A DNA stretch of 64,000 bases from Pollenia angustigena (lineage: Eukaryota > Arthropoda > Insecta > Diptera > Polleniidae), in NCBI GenBank assembly GCA_930367215.1, contig OV884059.1, positions 38,617,882-38,681,881 of the forward strand, written 5' to 3'. The notes under the pieces were generated by a model, which did no database searches, was not told the origin of the DNA, and saw only the letters and a program-made list of their open reading frames with translations. Made by a program: the position numbers and the translations under genes. This document shows positions 11,041 through 22,780 of the stretch, one piece after another; within the stretch, counting starts at the first letter, position 1; each line of letters starts with the position of its first letter.

Positions 11041-11511
11041 CAAATGCCATGAATTGGAAACTTATTGATTCCGTGAAAAATCACGAAAATTGTTATAATT
11101 TTTATAATAAAATTACTTCTCTATGAATTCTATTAAATAAATACTATTGAAATATCAATTTCACTCTCCATTTTTGGCTAAATTGTTTTTAATTGTTAAA
11201 CAAATTAGCACAACAGCTGATAAAACAAACAAATTTGACGCATAAAACGCATTGCATGTAATTTGAATTTAGAAACGCATAAAATGCACAAAAAGTATCA
11301 TACGCATCTACGCATGGTGTTGACCTTCAGCTTAATAAACTCTTGCTAACGATTTTTTAAACTCTTGTTAACGAACTGCAACTTTCGAAAAACAGCTGCT
11401 TAATTTTTAAGAATTTTGTTTGTTGTTTTTTAATTTACTTCATTTTTTTATTTTCTATCTTCGTGGCTATTTGATCGTTTCATATAAATTCTTGTAAATA
11501 AATAACAATAG
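11041..11511. other. Gene-free AT-rich spacer
   Basis: No gene or element was recognised. Confidence 0.4.
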
Positions 11512-11850
11512 TATATGGGCATTTCCTGGGGTCACGAACGTACGTTCGTACGCTTTTGATGTACAAATAATATAGAAAACTAAACTTTTCCTAGCATTTC
11601 TTTTTCGATTCGATAGCATTTTGGTAGCTCTATGTTAAGTGCAAACGTGATTTATATATTTTAAAAGTGTATTAATGTAGGTCTCCATCCAGTATTTACA
11701 AAATAAAATATTTCTCTTGGTTTTTGTTAAACTGACTTATTCACCGGTCGCGAATGTACGGGTCGCGAACGTACGATTTTTCCATATGTTTTTTTATTAT
11801 TATCACCACGCATTTTCGCATAAATATCTTAAAATTTCCTAAACAAAAAA

Positions 11851-11956
11851 CATTTTTTATTTTTTCGAATTTATTCTATGAGCTAAATTTCAGTTATGTA
11901 TTTTATAAAGCTTTTTTGTAATAGTTCATAGAATAAATTCGAAAAAATAAAAAATG
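11851..11956. repeat. 106-bp hairpin repeat
   Basis: The two arms, about 11851-11881 and 11926-11956, are near-perfect complements of about 31 bp. They start CATTTTTTATTTTTTCG and surround a 44-base loop. The hairpin lies at the left edge of the composite insertion in family A copy 2. Confidence 0.7.
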
Positions 11957-11976
11957 TTGAATCTATCTATCTTCTA

Positions 11977-13299
11977 TCTATATATATAAAAATGAAAAAT
12001 GTTTGTATGTGTGTTTGTTTGTTTGTTTGTTGGCTTATAGACTCCGAAACTACTGAACCGATTTTCCTGAAATTTTTACAGTAACATCACGTCAGCCCTA
12101 AAAATAAAATAGGCTACTTATTTTTTCGATAGGGGCAGGGGAATTGGTACCCCCCATAGAATGCCAATATTAATTATCGCATATCTTAAGAGCCGCTGGA
12201 CGCATTTTGCTGAACTTTTGTAGTAGGATCTTCTGAGCCCCGAAATTGAAATAAAATAGCAGCGGGGGTATTGGAATCCCCCATAGGACACCAATGTTTA
12301 ACATCGCATATCTTAAGAACTGTAATAGTGAGAATGTTCAAACTTTCTAGAAGTCACTCTTATGGTATACTACACTTTTGAAAATAAAAATAAAGCGGGT
12401 AGGCGCAGGGGGGAAATACCTCTCATAGGATGCATACATTAAATATCGCTCAACTGAAGAACTATTAAAGGGAGAGCCTTCAAACGTGGTTAAAGCTACT
12501 ATTATAGTAAACTATAAATTTCAATATAAAAATGGGCGGGAGAGACAGGGGAGGAGCAGTACCCCTCATAGATAGAAATATTAATAAGAGCCATTGTACG
12601 CATTTTGTTCAACTTTTGGTAGTATGATCTTCTGAGCCCCGAAATTGAAATAAAGTAGCAGCGGGGGAAGTGGTTTTCCCCATAGGACGCCAATGTTTAA
12701 TATCGCATATCTTAAGAACTGTTATAGTGAGAATGTTCAAACTTTGTAAAAGTCACTCATATGGTATACTACACTATTGAAAATAAAAATAGATAGGGGA
12801 AGGCGCAGGGGGGAAATACCTCTCATAGGATGCATATATTAAATATCGCTCAACTGAAGAACTATTAAAGGGCGAGTCTTCAAACGTAGTTAAAACACTA
12901 TTATGGCAAACTTTAAATTTCAATATAGTAATGGGCGGGGTAGACAGTGGAGGAGCAGTTCCCCTCATAGATAGAAATATTAATAAGAGTCGCTGCAAGT
13001 ATTTTGTTGAACTTTTGGTAGTAGGATCCTCTGAGCCCCAAAATTGAAATAAAATAGCAGCGGGGAAGCGTTACGCCCTATAGGACGCCAATGCTTAATA
13101 TCGGATATCCGAAAAACTGTTAAAGTGAGAATGTTCAGACTTTGTAGAAGTCACTCTTATGGTATACTACACTTTTAAAAATAAAAATTAAGCGGGTAGG
13201 CGCAGGGGAGAAATACCTTCCATAGGATGCATATATTAAATATCTCTCAATCGATAAAGTGGTTAAAGCAGTGTTGCGAAGCGCACCGGGTTAAGCTAG
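11977..13299 (+). mobile_element. Non-autonomous Helitron-like element, copy 1
   Basis: It starts TCTATATATATA after an A and ends GGTTAAGCTAG before a T, matching the Helitron rule 5'-TC...CTAG-3' inserted between A and T. The same end sequences occur in reverse at 57723-58245. The interior has a GTTTG microsatellite near the 5' end and about three tandem copies of a ~400-bp unit; the AGCAGCGG marker recurs at about 12255, 12655 and 13054. No Rep/helicase is encoded. It lies in the composite insertion of family A copy 2. Confidence 0.72.
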
Positions 13300-13623
13300 T
13301 ATAACATAAAGTAATCTTCGGAAGGAAATAATTCCCAGTTTCTAAACAAAAAACTAAATACTCCTTTTACAATTGATTGTAATGGAGAGATTATGAAGAA
13401 AGAGTGTAAACATAACATATTTCTTGCTTGTAAAATAGGTATATAAAAATGTCTTTAAAAGTAGAAAATACAGAAAAATATAAAATTTTCCAGTTTCCAG
13501 CCCAATTTCCTCAAGTAAAACAGCTGAGATATGCTATGAAACCATTCTTTTATAAGAACAAAGACTTTTTATCAACATTTTATTTTTTCATCCTGGTAGA
13601 CCTTTCTGGGGAAATGCCCATAT

Positions 13624-14208
13624 GAAAAAAAGTTATCCCTTCTAGAAATAACTTTTTTGCAAATGTGTTTCTTTCTATTTTTAAAAGATGTTTAAAGGGT
13701 CTTAATGTTGCACCCGTCAGAATAGAATCGCCCATTACATTTAATGAAATGAGAACAATTGTGATTTTTAGTTGAACTGTTAATTTGAAATAAATAATGA
13801 AATAAATAAATAATTTTATTTTAATTTTTAAAATTGTTATATGTGGAGGAAAAACCAAAAAAGACAAAAATTACAAAGCGATGCAAAACGTGTTGCATTT
13901 TAGAGTAATATAATGTGGCTTCATTAAAATTCAGAGAAAGTTAGCAAATGGAGAAAAGTTTGTTATGAATTAAATGGCAAAACAAGTTAAAAAAAACCGA
14001 TATTGCTTAAATAACTAAAAAAAACCGATATTGCCAAAAAGTAGCAAAAAAAAAAAACCTAACAAATATAGCTTATTATACTTTGGGCACAACTTTTTTA
14101 CAAATATGTATTTACATATTCTTATTATAAGTTTTAAAAAATTAAAAAAAAATCTTTTAAGTTCGTCTCTTTTGTAAATAAAGTGAGAGTACAACAATTA
14201 ATACCTAC
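13624..14208. other. Intron sequence downstream of exon C
   Basis: This AT-rich intron of the ceramide synthase gene starts with a GTAGGT donor on the minus strand at 14208. No further exon was found between here and position 1. Confidence 0.5.
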
Positions 14209-14430
14209 CTCCAAAAAAATATCAGCACAATCATGAATCACTAACACTAAAGAACCAACGCGATGTAAATTACAAATCCAACTTAACGACATCAGAAGTA
14301 GTGTAACCATATGGTGAACAAACATTTGCCAGAAATCTTTTCGTTTTACATCAACAAATTGAGTAACAGTAAGAGACCAATAGAAAGCCATTGAAATCAT
14401 ATAATACCACCAAATGTCACTGGAAACTGA
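14209..14430 (-). CDS. schlank: Ceramide synthase, exon C (Lag1 motif core)
   Basis: This 222-base exon has phase 0 at both ends and 74 codons. The acceptor TTTCAG lies just above 14430 and the donor GTAGGT just below 14209. Its protein continues directly from exon B. It carries the Lag1 signature of the TLC domain: the RKDFWQMF segment followed by a His-His pair, then a hydrophobic stretch, then H-D-x-x-D. These His and Asp residues are required for acyl-CoA-dependent N-acylation of sphingoid bases in this family. The product is expected to be a multi-pass ER membrane protein. Similarity to the dipteran schlank protein is strong. The C-terminal exons were not found. The gene symbol is by family resemblance. 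Confidence 0.92.
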
Positions 14431-14682
14431 CTGAAAGCAAAAAGAGAATTTTTATTAAAAATAATGAATCAATCTTAGAGTAAACCTGTCAGTAAAAATT
14501 AATGTTAAATATATGTATCCCACTAGTCGGCAAAAAAAAAAGTCGAAAGCAAGAAATATTTATTTATTTTTATTTATTTATTTCAACAGGTAATACAAAA
14601 AGCCTTCTCGGCCAAAAAAAAAAAGTATTACAAAGTAAATACATTAATAAATCACTATGTCAATTTATATTATCTTATAACT

Positions 14683-16340
14683 AATGCTCCTGGGATAAGA
14701 ACCGTCGCGTATGCGGATGACGTGGCGGTCGCGGGTAAACACCTGGACACATTGTCCCATTGTATGGAATCTGCATTGCAGATTCTAAGCTCTTGGAGCA
14801 TTTCCTGTGGACTTGGTGTCAATCCACAGAAAACTGAGTTGGTACTCTTTACCAGGAAGTACAAGGTTGGCAACTTTAGGCTTCCTAGGCTAAACGGCAC
14901 GGAGCTGAGGCTCTCGAACAGTGCCAAATATTTGGGCGTAATTCTCGATAGCAAATATCATGGGAACTCAACGTTCGGACGAGGGTTGATAGGGCTATTG
15001 TGGCCTTATACACCTGCAGGAGATCCTTGGGCAGGAGCTGGGGCCTGGGCCCCAGGGGTGTCGAATGGATCTTTGAAGCGGTGGTAAAACCGATTCTCTT
15101 CTATGGGGTCATAGTGTGGTGGCCTGCCATGGAAAGGGGACGGTACTGCAGGATGCTTGAGGAAGTATATAGGTTGGCTGCGCTGATGATCACGGGATCA
15201 CTCCGCTCGACACCGACGAAGGCACTGTTTACTATGCTAGACTGGTTGCCGATTGATATCATGGCCGAACAACAGTCCTTGACTTCCGCTATGAGACTAG
15301 GGGCGGTGGGTCTATGGTCTACGCGGAACTATGGTCATGCCAGGATCACGCTTCACGCGTCATACGACCTGGCGGGGCTGGGCTATTGCACTCCGGAACC
15401 CTTTTTCGGTGCTTTGTTCACGGTTCATCATGGTAACTATGATGAGCTGCTCGATAATACGCGATCTCTGGAGCCGACCCTGCGGGTCTACACCGATGGT
15501 TCCAGGATGGGCGACAGAGTGGGTGGAGGTATCTTCATCGAGGAATTGGACATCAGGGTCTCTTTTAGGCTGCCAGATGGCAGTAGTGTGCTGCAGGCGG
15601 AAATCTCTGCCATAAAGCGGGCGGCAAACTGGCTGAAGTACTATCGTATATCGAGGGATATATGTATATTTACGGACAGCAAGGCTGCCATTGCAGCTCT
15701 GGCTGGTGTCTTTACGACATCTATGTTAACAGTGGAATGCCGGATGTCTCTAAATGAGATCGCGAAACATTCCAGTGTAACGCTGACATGGGTACCAGGA
15801 CACAGTGGGCTCCTGGGCAACCATACTGCGGACAGTCTAGCCAAACAAGGCTGTCTGTTGGACGACATGTTCGTCGACGGCCTGATTGGCACTTCAATGG
15901 CCCGCTGCAGGACTCTAATCAGACGGGAGTCGTACAGAAGGGCTCAGGGGAGATGGCAGGGCGAGCATACCTGTTTGATGGCCAGGACTCTATGGCCTGG
16001 CTATGACGCGGCGAGAACGCGCGTACTACTCGGTCTCGGCAGGGACCGGATAAGGACAGTGATATTGGTTATCACGGGTCACTGGGTGATAGGGACTCAT
16101 GCTAGGAGGATGGGTCTTGCGTATAATGACTACTGCAGGAGTTGTCATGATGAGGAGGAGGAGGAGTCGGTGTTTCACTTCCTCTGCCAATGCCCCGGTC
16201 TGGCGGGCGTAAGGGTGAGGAATTTTGGGAGACCGGAATTGCCATGTCTGGACGATTTGTCCAATGCGGGACTGAAATCGATCTCCCTGTTCTGCAGGGA
16301 ATCGGGGTGGTTCGAGACTGCGGTGACCTCTGGGGAATAG
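14683..16340 (+). pseudogene. LINE ORF2 C-terminal part (RT end, RNase H, zinc knuckle)
   Basis: The frame opens with the RT motif YADD (about 14713) and continues through RT thumb-like sequence to about 14960. A single-base frameshift then moves it to the frame open from about 14967 to 16340. RNase H follows from about 15480, with YTDGS, an AE motif near 15597, the TDS motif near 15673, and a WVPGHSG segment near 15790. A Cys/His box (C-x2-C, then H-x3-C) lies near 16133-16190. Such RNase-H-bearing LINEs (Loa, I and relatives) use the RT for target-primed integration. The missing 5' part and the frameshift make it a dead copy. Confidence 0.82.
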
Positions 16341-16443
16341 TCTGGTGGATACTGGCTGACCCTTGTCACAAAGGGACCGCTATAAGGACCCAAGTGAGTC
16401 GTCTTCGTGACGGCTACCCATTTAACCTAACCTAAAGCTCCTG
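14686..16443 (+). mobile_element. 5'-truncated RNase-H LINE nested in the CR1-like LINE
   Basis: It starts abruptly just before the RT YADD box and ends with TTTAACCTAACCTAA. The 7-base sequence GCTCCTG occurs at 14686-14692 and 16437-16443 and is a plausible target duplication. Removing the element joins the two halves of the minus-strand LINE 3' UTR. The RNase H domain points to the Loa/I group. Confidence 0.82.
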
Positions 16444-16536
16444 TACATATTTAAATTAAAAGTATGGTTCTCAACCCAAACAACACAATTATTTCAAAAT
16501 ATAGACTATTAAAAAAAAAAAAAAAAATTGTCCCAG

Positions 16537-17720
16537 CTAGAGATTTATGTGATTTAACAGAATTCTCTTAAAAGTGCTAAAAGAATGTGAAAAAGATTTT
16601 AATTCAAGAGGTAAAGTATTCCAAGTTCTCGCAACTCTAACTAAAAATGAACGTGAGAAAACGTCATAATGGATGAGAGGAATTAAGATATGAGGATTTC
16701 TAGACGAACGCAAAAAATTTAAGTTACTACATAAATCAAAGGGAACACCACATTTAAGGGTTTTAAAAAAGAAAAGCAATGTACGCAGAAGTACATAATT
16801 CTTGAACGTAAATTCTAAGGCGCAACTAGTAAAGTGATCACGAATTCTAAGACTATATACAAATCGCAATATTCTGTTAAAGATCCGTTCAAATTTGTTT
16901 AGGACACCGATCGATGATCCAGAAAAAATCTCAATACAATAATTTAGATTAGACATGAGGAGAGCATAAGCTACACGACGTTTTACGTACTTTTGTATAT
17001 ATGAACAAAGGGAGTACAACCTTCTTAGAATTAAAAACGTCTTGCTGGAAAGATGGTTAACGTGTCGTTCAAACGAAAGATGTCGATCAAGATAAACTCC
17101 GAGGCATTTTAAATTTTCTAAAAATTATTAGTATTGTGGTTATTTTATTGAACTATTTATGGTTTTTAATCCAAATTTTTAATATTTTTAATTAGGCTTA
17201 AGTTCATTAAATTTAATTTTTTTTTCTAAAAATTGAATAACCTCACCATTTATATAGATTGATGGCTGTTGACAGGGATGATTACTGATAGCAAACTGAA
17301 TAGCTTTGGTTTTAGTAGGATTTATTGAAAGATTATTAGCTGACATCCAGTTTGAAATTACATATTAGTAAATGACTATTAACCGCTGACTCAAAATCAT
17401 GTCCTGGATTTGTATCATTAAATAACAGTTGCACATCATCGGCAAAAACATACGACTGACAAAAGTTGTTACACATAATTTCAATGCATTCATTAAAATA
17501 CATTATGAAAAATAAGGGCCCTAAGACGGAACCTTGGGGTACCCCAGAGGTCACAGCACCTATATTGGAAACGGTATCATTTAACGAAATGTATTGAAAA
17601 CGTCGATGAAGATAGGAAAAAATTATGAAATTAATGTTTCCTTTAATTTACATAGCAAACTGTAGTGATCAATACGGTCAAAAGCTTTACTAAGATCCAA
17701 TGAAACCATTACGTTATGTT
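16537..17720 (-). pseudogene. CR1-like LINE reverse transcriptase remnant
   Basis: Read from high to low coordinates this is broken RT: motif A near 17700, a frameshift, SGVPQGSVLGPL and FADD within 17336-17554, then the thumb and C-terminal region at 16537-17019. The last 160 residues end in a typical CR1/Jockey-type C-terminus (TWNTLPLEL segment) with no RNase H. Several stops separate the fragments. The 5' endonuclease and ORF1 are absent. Confidence 0.8.
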
Positions 17721-17850
17721 ATGTGATTTTAATTGACTTAAGCGTCCTGAATCAAAATCTGTCCGCAGACTGATTCTATCACGTCTGGTTTTTTATAAGC
17801 TTGACTTGATATTTAATAAAATAAAATAAAATAAAAATAAAAAATAATAT

Positions 17851-18790
17851 TTCGGGGCGGACATATTGACCACGGAGCTAGGCTTCAACAGAAGGTTCAG
17901 GACAATCATTCCGGACAGAAGAGTCTGGAGTGATGGAAATCCCTGTCAGGGAAACCATGAATTACACTGGTATACCGAGCACGGAGTAGGTGCAGGGGTT
18001 TTTGGACCTAATACACGAATCTCGATGGCGATTGGCGAATCACCTAGTGTGTTTCAGGCCGAGATTTGCGCCATAGATGCGTGTTGCAGCAACATTCTTG
18101 ACAGAGGAATGGTTGGCGGCAGTATTGTGATTTTTACTGATAGCCAAGCGGCCAATAGGGCACTTTCTTCCTGGAAAATGTCCTCGAAGTTGGTGGCGGA
18201 ATGCCGGGGAAGGCTACAGGAGCTGGTGACAAGAAACAGAGTGACGCTCTGCTGGGTGCCGGGGCGCTCAGAGGTCACGGGTAATGAGCTGGCCAGGGCA
18301 GGTTCTAACACCCGGATGAACCCTTCTGTGGGTCAAGTTGGGCCGGGGTCCAGTCCCTCATCGGAGGAGAACATAGAGGATACTGGGTATCGCTTCCGGG
18401 AATGCGTCAAGCAAAGGAGTTCATCTCTCCCGGAAATGAAATGATGACGAATGGTCTCAGCAGACGGGATCTGCGATTGGTCACCACACGATCAAGTACC
18501 AAGCTTATCGGATGGGCCTGGCAGAGGATCAGGAATGCAGACCGTGTCTAGACGAGGACGAGTCGACGTAGCATATACTGTGTGACTTCCCGGCGCTGGC
18601 ATGGGCCAGAAGGAGGCACTTGGGGCATAGAACAATGGGTGCGTCCCGAATCGGTGCTATATCGGCAAGAGACCCGGTTAGGTTCCTTTGGGAAGCAGGG
18701 GGTCTTTTGGCCAATTAAAGGGGGGTGGGTATAATAGACCTAGCCTGGTCACGGTACCTGTCGCTATTGAGGGAAACCTCTCCGCATTGT
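17851..18790 (+). pseudogene. Second RNase-H LINE remnant
   Basis: The open part 17866-18444 contains a decayed RNase H: the expected YTDGS is altered to YTEHG, but the AE motif, the FTDSQAA motif and a WVPG segment remain. Beyond the stop, the continuation (about 18490-18720) has a C-x2-C...H-x3-C knuckle with an internal stop. It is G/C-richer than its surroundings, as is the 14686-16443 LINE, but the sequence is clearly different. The catalytic Asp in the first motif is changed and the RT is absent, so it cannot be active. Confidence 0.75.
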
Positions 18791-19004
18791 CAGGAAAAAA
18801 AATTTTTTTCAGAAAAACGTTATAAAATATCCTTTAAGCCATCCAAATAAAAAATTTTATATTTTTAACTGTTCAGAAATTAGTGGCTATAATTTATTTT
18901 GTATACTTAATTATTACTTTTTTCAAAAATTCATACAAAAATTATAAGGGAAAAAACTTTGCATTATATAAAAAAAAAGCCATAAGCCATGAAAATCGAT
19001 TGCT
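18791..19004. other. AT-rich spacer
   Basis: Nothing recognisable. Confidence 0.4.
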
Positions 19005-19938
19005 TATCGTCAGCTCAGAATTGGTTTGCCCTACCGACCATTTTTTAAAAAATTGAGTTAGGTATGGGGTATACATATATATTTTGAATACCCCCTTTTT
19101 GAATCCAAAATCTGTTTCGCGAAATATTATTTTGGTTTCTGAGATATAAAGCATTCTTTCAGGACATTGCATGTTGAATTTTATGTTTTGAGGTCAAATA
19201 TTAACGATAATTAAAAAATACCAGTTGTAGAACCAAAAAGCTGAAGAAAGATATTAAATTTCCCGTATTTCTCATTTTGGTACTATTTTTCCCCCCATTA
19301 TAGTATCAAAAATTGCAAAATGCAAAATGTTTATAAAAAAGGTACCAAACATAGTTACGATTTTCACCCCTTAAACGTTCGAATGTGGTATAAACTTTAT
19401 TTCTAGGTTTATTGGATCAAAAGATAGATGGGCTGACATAAACGTACCAAAATTCAGGTTTTATTCGTTTTCACCCTAAAAGAGCCGAATTTCAAAAAAG
19501 TATCACACGCCTGTCCACTTATTTTTCAAAAGAACAACGATATGTATTACAGTTTTTTGTGTCTCTTTTAGTTTTGGAGATAAAAGGTTTCCGAATTTAC
19601 CATTTTTTACCCCCTAGAAATTCGAATCTTTAAAAATCCCGTCTTATTGGACCGGTCCAAATTTCAAGTCTTTAGCTTCAGGCGTTTAGGCTGTACGATG
19701 ATGAATGAGTCAGTCACTCACACAATAAATATACGCATGCAGCACAAAAAGCCACTTTTTAATTTTTTTTTTTCAAAAAAATACTATTAAATTCTAACTT
19801 TATTCATGGAAGCAATGGTAAAAATATAAAAAAATTCTGTCCGGTACACTTTGAGAAATCTTCATGTAAATCTTCTTTGTCGTTTTTCTCCACTCCGACT
19901 TGTGACATATGCGGCAAACCAATTCTGAGCTGACGATA
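19005..19938. mobile_element. Inverted-repeat element, family B copy 1
   Basis: A perfect 26-bp inverted repeat starts TATCGTCAGCTCAG at 19005-19030 and ends with the complement at 19913-19938. The interior has no long frame. Parts of it recur elsewhere: 60193-60560 matches its left part and 63780-64000 matches its right part (about 19725-19860). This identifies a repeat family, probably a non-autonomous DNA element of unknown superfamily. Confidence 0.65.
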
Positions 19939-20160
19939 TGTTGATTTTATTCATAACTAACACAATTTTTTTTATTTTAAGCGATTAAGCACTGTGTTGA
20001 TTATATAGATGTTTTTTTTTTTAACATGTTGTCAGTTTATTATTGGTTTGGCGCATATGCCAAAAAGTCGTAGTGGAGAAAAACGGCAATGAAGGTTTAC
20101 ATGAAGTTTTCGGAATATATACGCGATCGATTTTTTTTTTGTATTCTTACCACTGCTTGA
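19820..20160. repeat. Imperfect inverted duplication
   Basis: The right part of family B copy 1 (about 19820-19922) recurs in reverse orientation at about 20040-20155, with a spacer of about 120 bp and scattered mismatches. The arms share the sequence around GTGGAGAAAAACG and TTTACATGAAG. This may be a second, head-to-head copy of the same family. Confidence 0.65.
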
Positions 20161-22533
20161 AGAAAAATGTAAATTTTGTTTAACGTTCATGAACGAACGT
20201 ATAAGTTAATAGTGTTTACTTGGCTAACCCTCTCTACTTCAAACAAGTTGAAAAATGGCTAAATCTAGCTAATAAATGGCTAAATTGGCAACACTGGTAA
20301 TAAACCATAATTTAAATAAAAATTATCTGCCCTTAAAACTTGGTGCTTTCTTTTCTAAAAAAATAATAATTCATTATATTTGTGTAATATATTTATCAGG
20401 TTACACGCACCCTTACAAAGTGATACATTTTTTTAATTACAATGGAACAAAATATTAGCTACGCTTTACACTCAACACTAATGTGTATTAAGCGTGTTAA
20501 ATATTAAATGCAAAGTTTGTACTAATAAGCGATATTCACCACGGTTGTAGCGATTTTCAACATTAAACTTTTTTGAATTCCAATAAGCGTTAACAACACT
20601 TATTTTCAATAATTAAAGTCAGCTGTTGTGAAATTATGCACAAAAAAATTATTAAATAAAAGTAAAGCAAACGAAAAACAGTTTTTTTATCCATCACAAT
20701 ATAACCATAAATCACAGTACAATACTAATTGTACGCAAAAACAAAAAAAAAAGTTAGTAAGAAAAATATTTACTTGCATAAAAATGCACTTAATGCAGAT
20801 GCAAAAAAGGGTATTATCTCTCACTTATTATATAATTATAACTAGGGATAAACCAAAAAACACGGAGGTTTGATTTCAAATTGAAAATTATTTGAAATCA
20901 AACGTTTGATAATCATTTGAAAATCATAACATTCTTAACAAAAAGGGGAAATTATTTTCAAATTGAAAAATTCCTTTATTTTCAACTTGTTTTCAAACGT
21001 AATTCTCAAATGTTTTTAAAATTGAAAATCGATATTTAGTTTTCTCAGTAAATTGTAAATTTCAATGAAACACCCCTCATTTCACTTGAAATTATGTTAA
21101 GCTAAATGTTTTTAGATCAAAACTGTGATTTTTGTCGCGTCTTTATTTTTTATGAATTTTTAAATACAAAAAATTGGTTTATTTTCAAAATTTTCCTATT
21201 TTTTCTTCAAAAATTAAACGATATTTCTGAAACTACAGGGCATATTTAAAAACAATGTAAGCACGGCTTAAAGATAATATTGCTGCCTAGTTTCAAATTT
21301 TCAAATATATGTAGTGAAAGTGCCTTAATTTTGGACATAACGGTACATCTCACAAACTAGAGCTGATAGAGAAAAATGGAGATTAGATTTGAAATCAGCG
21401 ACCTCAAATTATTAAAAATTTGCAATCAAATTTCAGAGCGCAAACTTACAGTTCCGCAGTGTTATCAATTTGAATTCAAATGTTAAAATCAAACAATTGA
21501 AAAACGTTTAAGAATTGGGTTTGATGTCAAATGATGAAGCCATTTCATATCAAAGGTTTGACTTCGTGTTTGTTGGGAAGAAATGGAACAAATTTGCCAT
21601 TTATTTTTGCAACATATTTAGAAAGAAAAAGACAACTTTTCACACTTTTGCATATTTTTTTAAAATAGAATATTATTGTTAGAGAAGAAAACACAATTAG
21701 TTTTTGAATTTTTGAAAACAAAAAATTTGTATGTATTAATTTTGTATGAAAAAAAACATTACCACTAATTTCTGAATAACTCCCAAAAAGTTAAAAATAT
21801 ACAACAATGTTATTTGATTGACTTAGGCCGAGTTTTTGTGATGTGGATTAAGTTTAAAATTAGTTTAACGTAGTCTGAAACTCGGATTTTTTTGTACAAA
21901 TGTAATTTTTCTTTTACTATTTCATTAAAGACCAACATTTTTAGCAAAACTAAGCTGTTCCGTCATAATTTTGTATACAAACTTGGTAATGGCGGCACAA
22001 ATCTGTTTTCAGATTAACCCAGTCTTAAAGTTCATATTCGGACAAATCGTTCTCAAGTTATGGCTAAACGAATTTTGTTGGTTTAAATACATTTATTAGA
22101 CTTAGGGCTAAAAAATCAGAGCAAGTAAAACTCTCTTTTTGGTTTAAAATGTGTTTAAACCAACAAATCTATAAATCACTAACCCCCATATTCATAAAAA
22201 ATCTTATTGATATATAAGAGGTTTATTAAACAGATTTCCATAGGAGATTCGTTTAATAAGCCTGTTATTAACCTGAAATATTTTTTATGAATAAGGTCAT
22301 AAATATATAAACCATCTTTAAACGCATAAATTTGGGCGTTTAAACTACCAACACAGACCATATGAATTTGATAAGATTTATCGTAGTGCTTCCACGTGTT
22401 ATTTTTTTAACCACATATAATACATGGGACACTGATTTATAGTTGCTGAGTTTAAACTACATATAATTTCAAGTTTAGTTCAACTAAACCAGCGTTTAAG
22501 CCATCAGTGGTTTATTAGCCATTAGACTATAAC
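20161..22533. other. Gene-free AT-rich intron sequence
   Basis: No exon or clear element was found. Around 20870-21580 there are many short repetitions of a TTTGAAATCAAA-like motif in both orientations, giving local self-complementarity. Short frames here carry no recognisable domain. Confidence 0.45.
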
Positions 22534-22780
22534 CACAGAGTATACAGAAGTGTCACGAGACAGAAAATATTGTGTTTTTTTTCTGTCTTTTTCTTCGAAA
22601 GCTGCCCTTTTTGCGTTTTTTGTTTTGATTATACAATTTGTGTAGATAGTAGCGGCCTGTTTTTACGCATTGTCACTTCACTAACAAAAAACGTTTTCTT
22701 TCTCTTTCTTCGAAAGCTGCCCTCGCAAATGATTTAGGCATTTTTCATACGTCACTTTTTTCATCTCTGTATACTTTGTG
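22534..22780. mobile_element. Candidate MITE
   Basis: Imperfect inverted ends CACAGAGTATACAGAAGTG (22534) and the complement of CACAAAGTATACAGAGATG (ending 22780) flank 200 bp. The interior contains the 18-base sequence TTCTTCGAAAGCTGCCCT twice (about 22592 and 22706). Confidence 0.5.

Larger units (their letters stand above)
11512..13623. mobile_element. Non-autonomous TIR element, family A copy 2
   Basis: The ends match copy 1 (TATATGGGCATTTCC at 11512-11526; complement at 13610-13623). The left flank is TA and the right flank TG, consistent with one mutated TA duplication. The interior aligns with copy 1 up to about 11838 and again from about 13355. Between these lies a composite insertion of about 1.5 kb. 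No transposase is encoded. Near-palindromic CGAACGTACG motifs occur near the left end (about 11535 and 11750-11775) and may be transposase-binding sites. Confidence 0.8.
14545..17830 (-). mobile_element. CR1-like LINE on minus strand, interrupted and degraded
   Basis: The 3' tail is the AATAAATAAATA run at about 14545-14590, as expected for the minus strand. The 3' UTR continues to 14685 and, after a nested insertion, from 16437. Coding remnants run from 16537 to about 17720. The 5' end is missing. Fragments include RT motif A (LDLSKAFD near 17700), the SGVPQGSVLGPL motif (about 17540), FADD (about 17430) and the RT C-terminal region. Several frameshifts and a small insertion at about 17110-17220 show that it is dead. 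Confidence 0.8.

Noticed and set aside
14015..14197. Frame just below exon C
   Set aside because: It lies after a good donor site, is low-complexity and Phe/Lys-rich, and does not resemble the ceramide synthase C-terminus.
15331..16006. Additional frames overlapping the RNase-H LINE
   Set aside because: They are shadows of the G/C-rich LINE coding frame.
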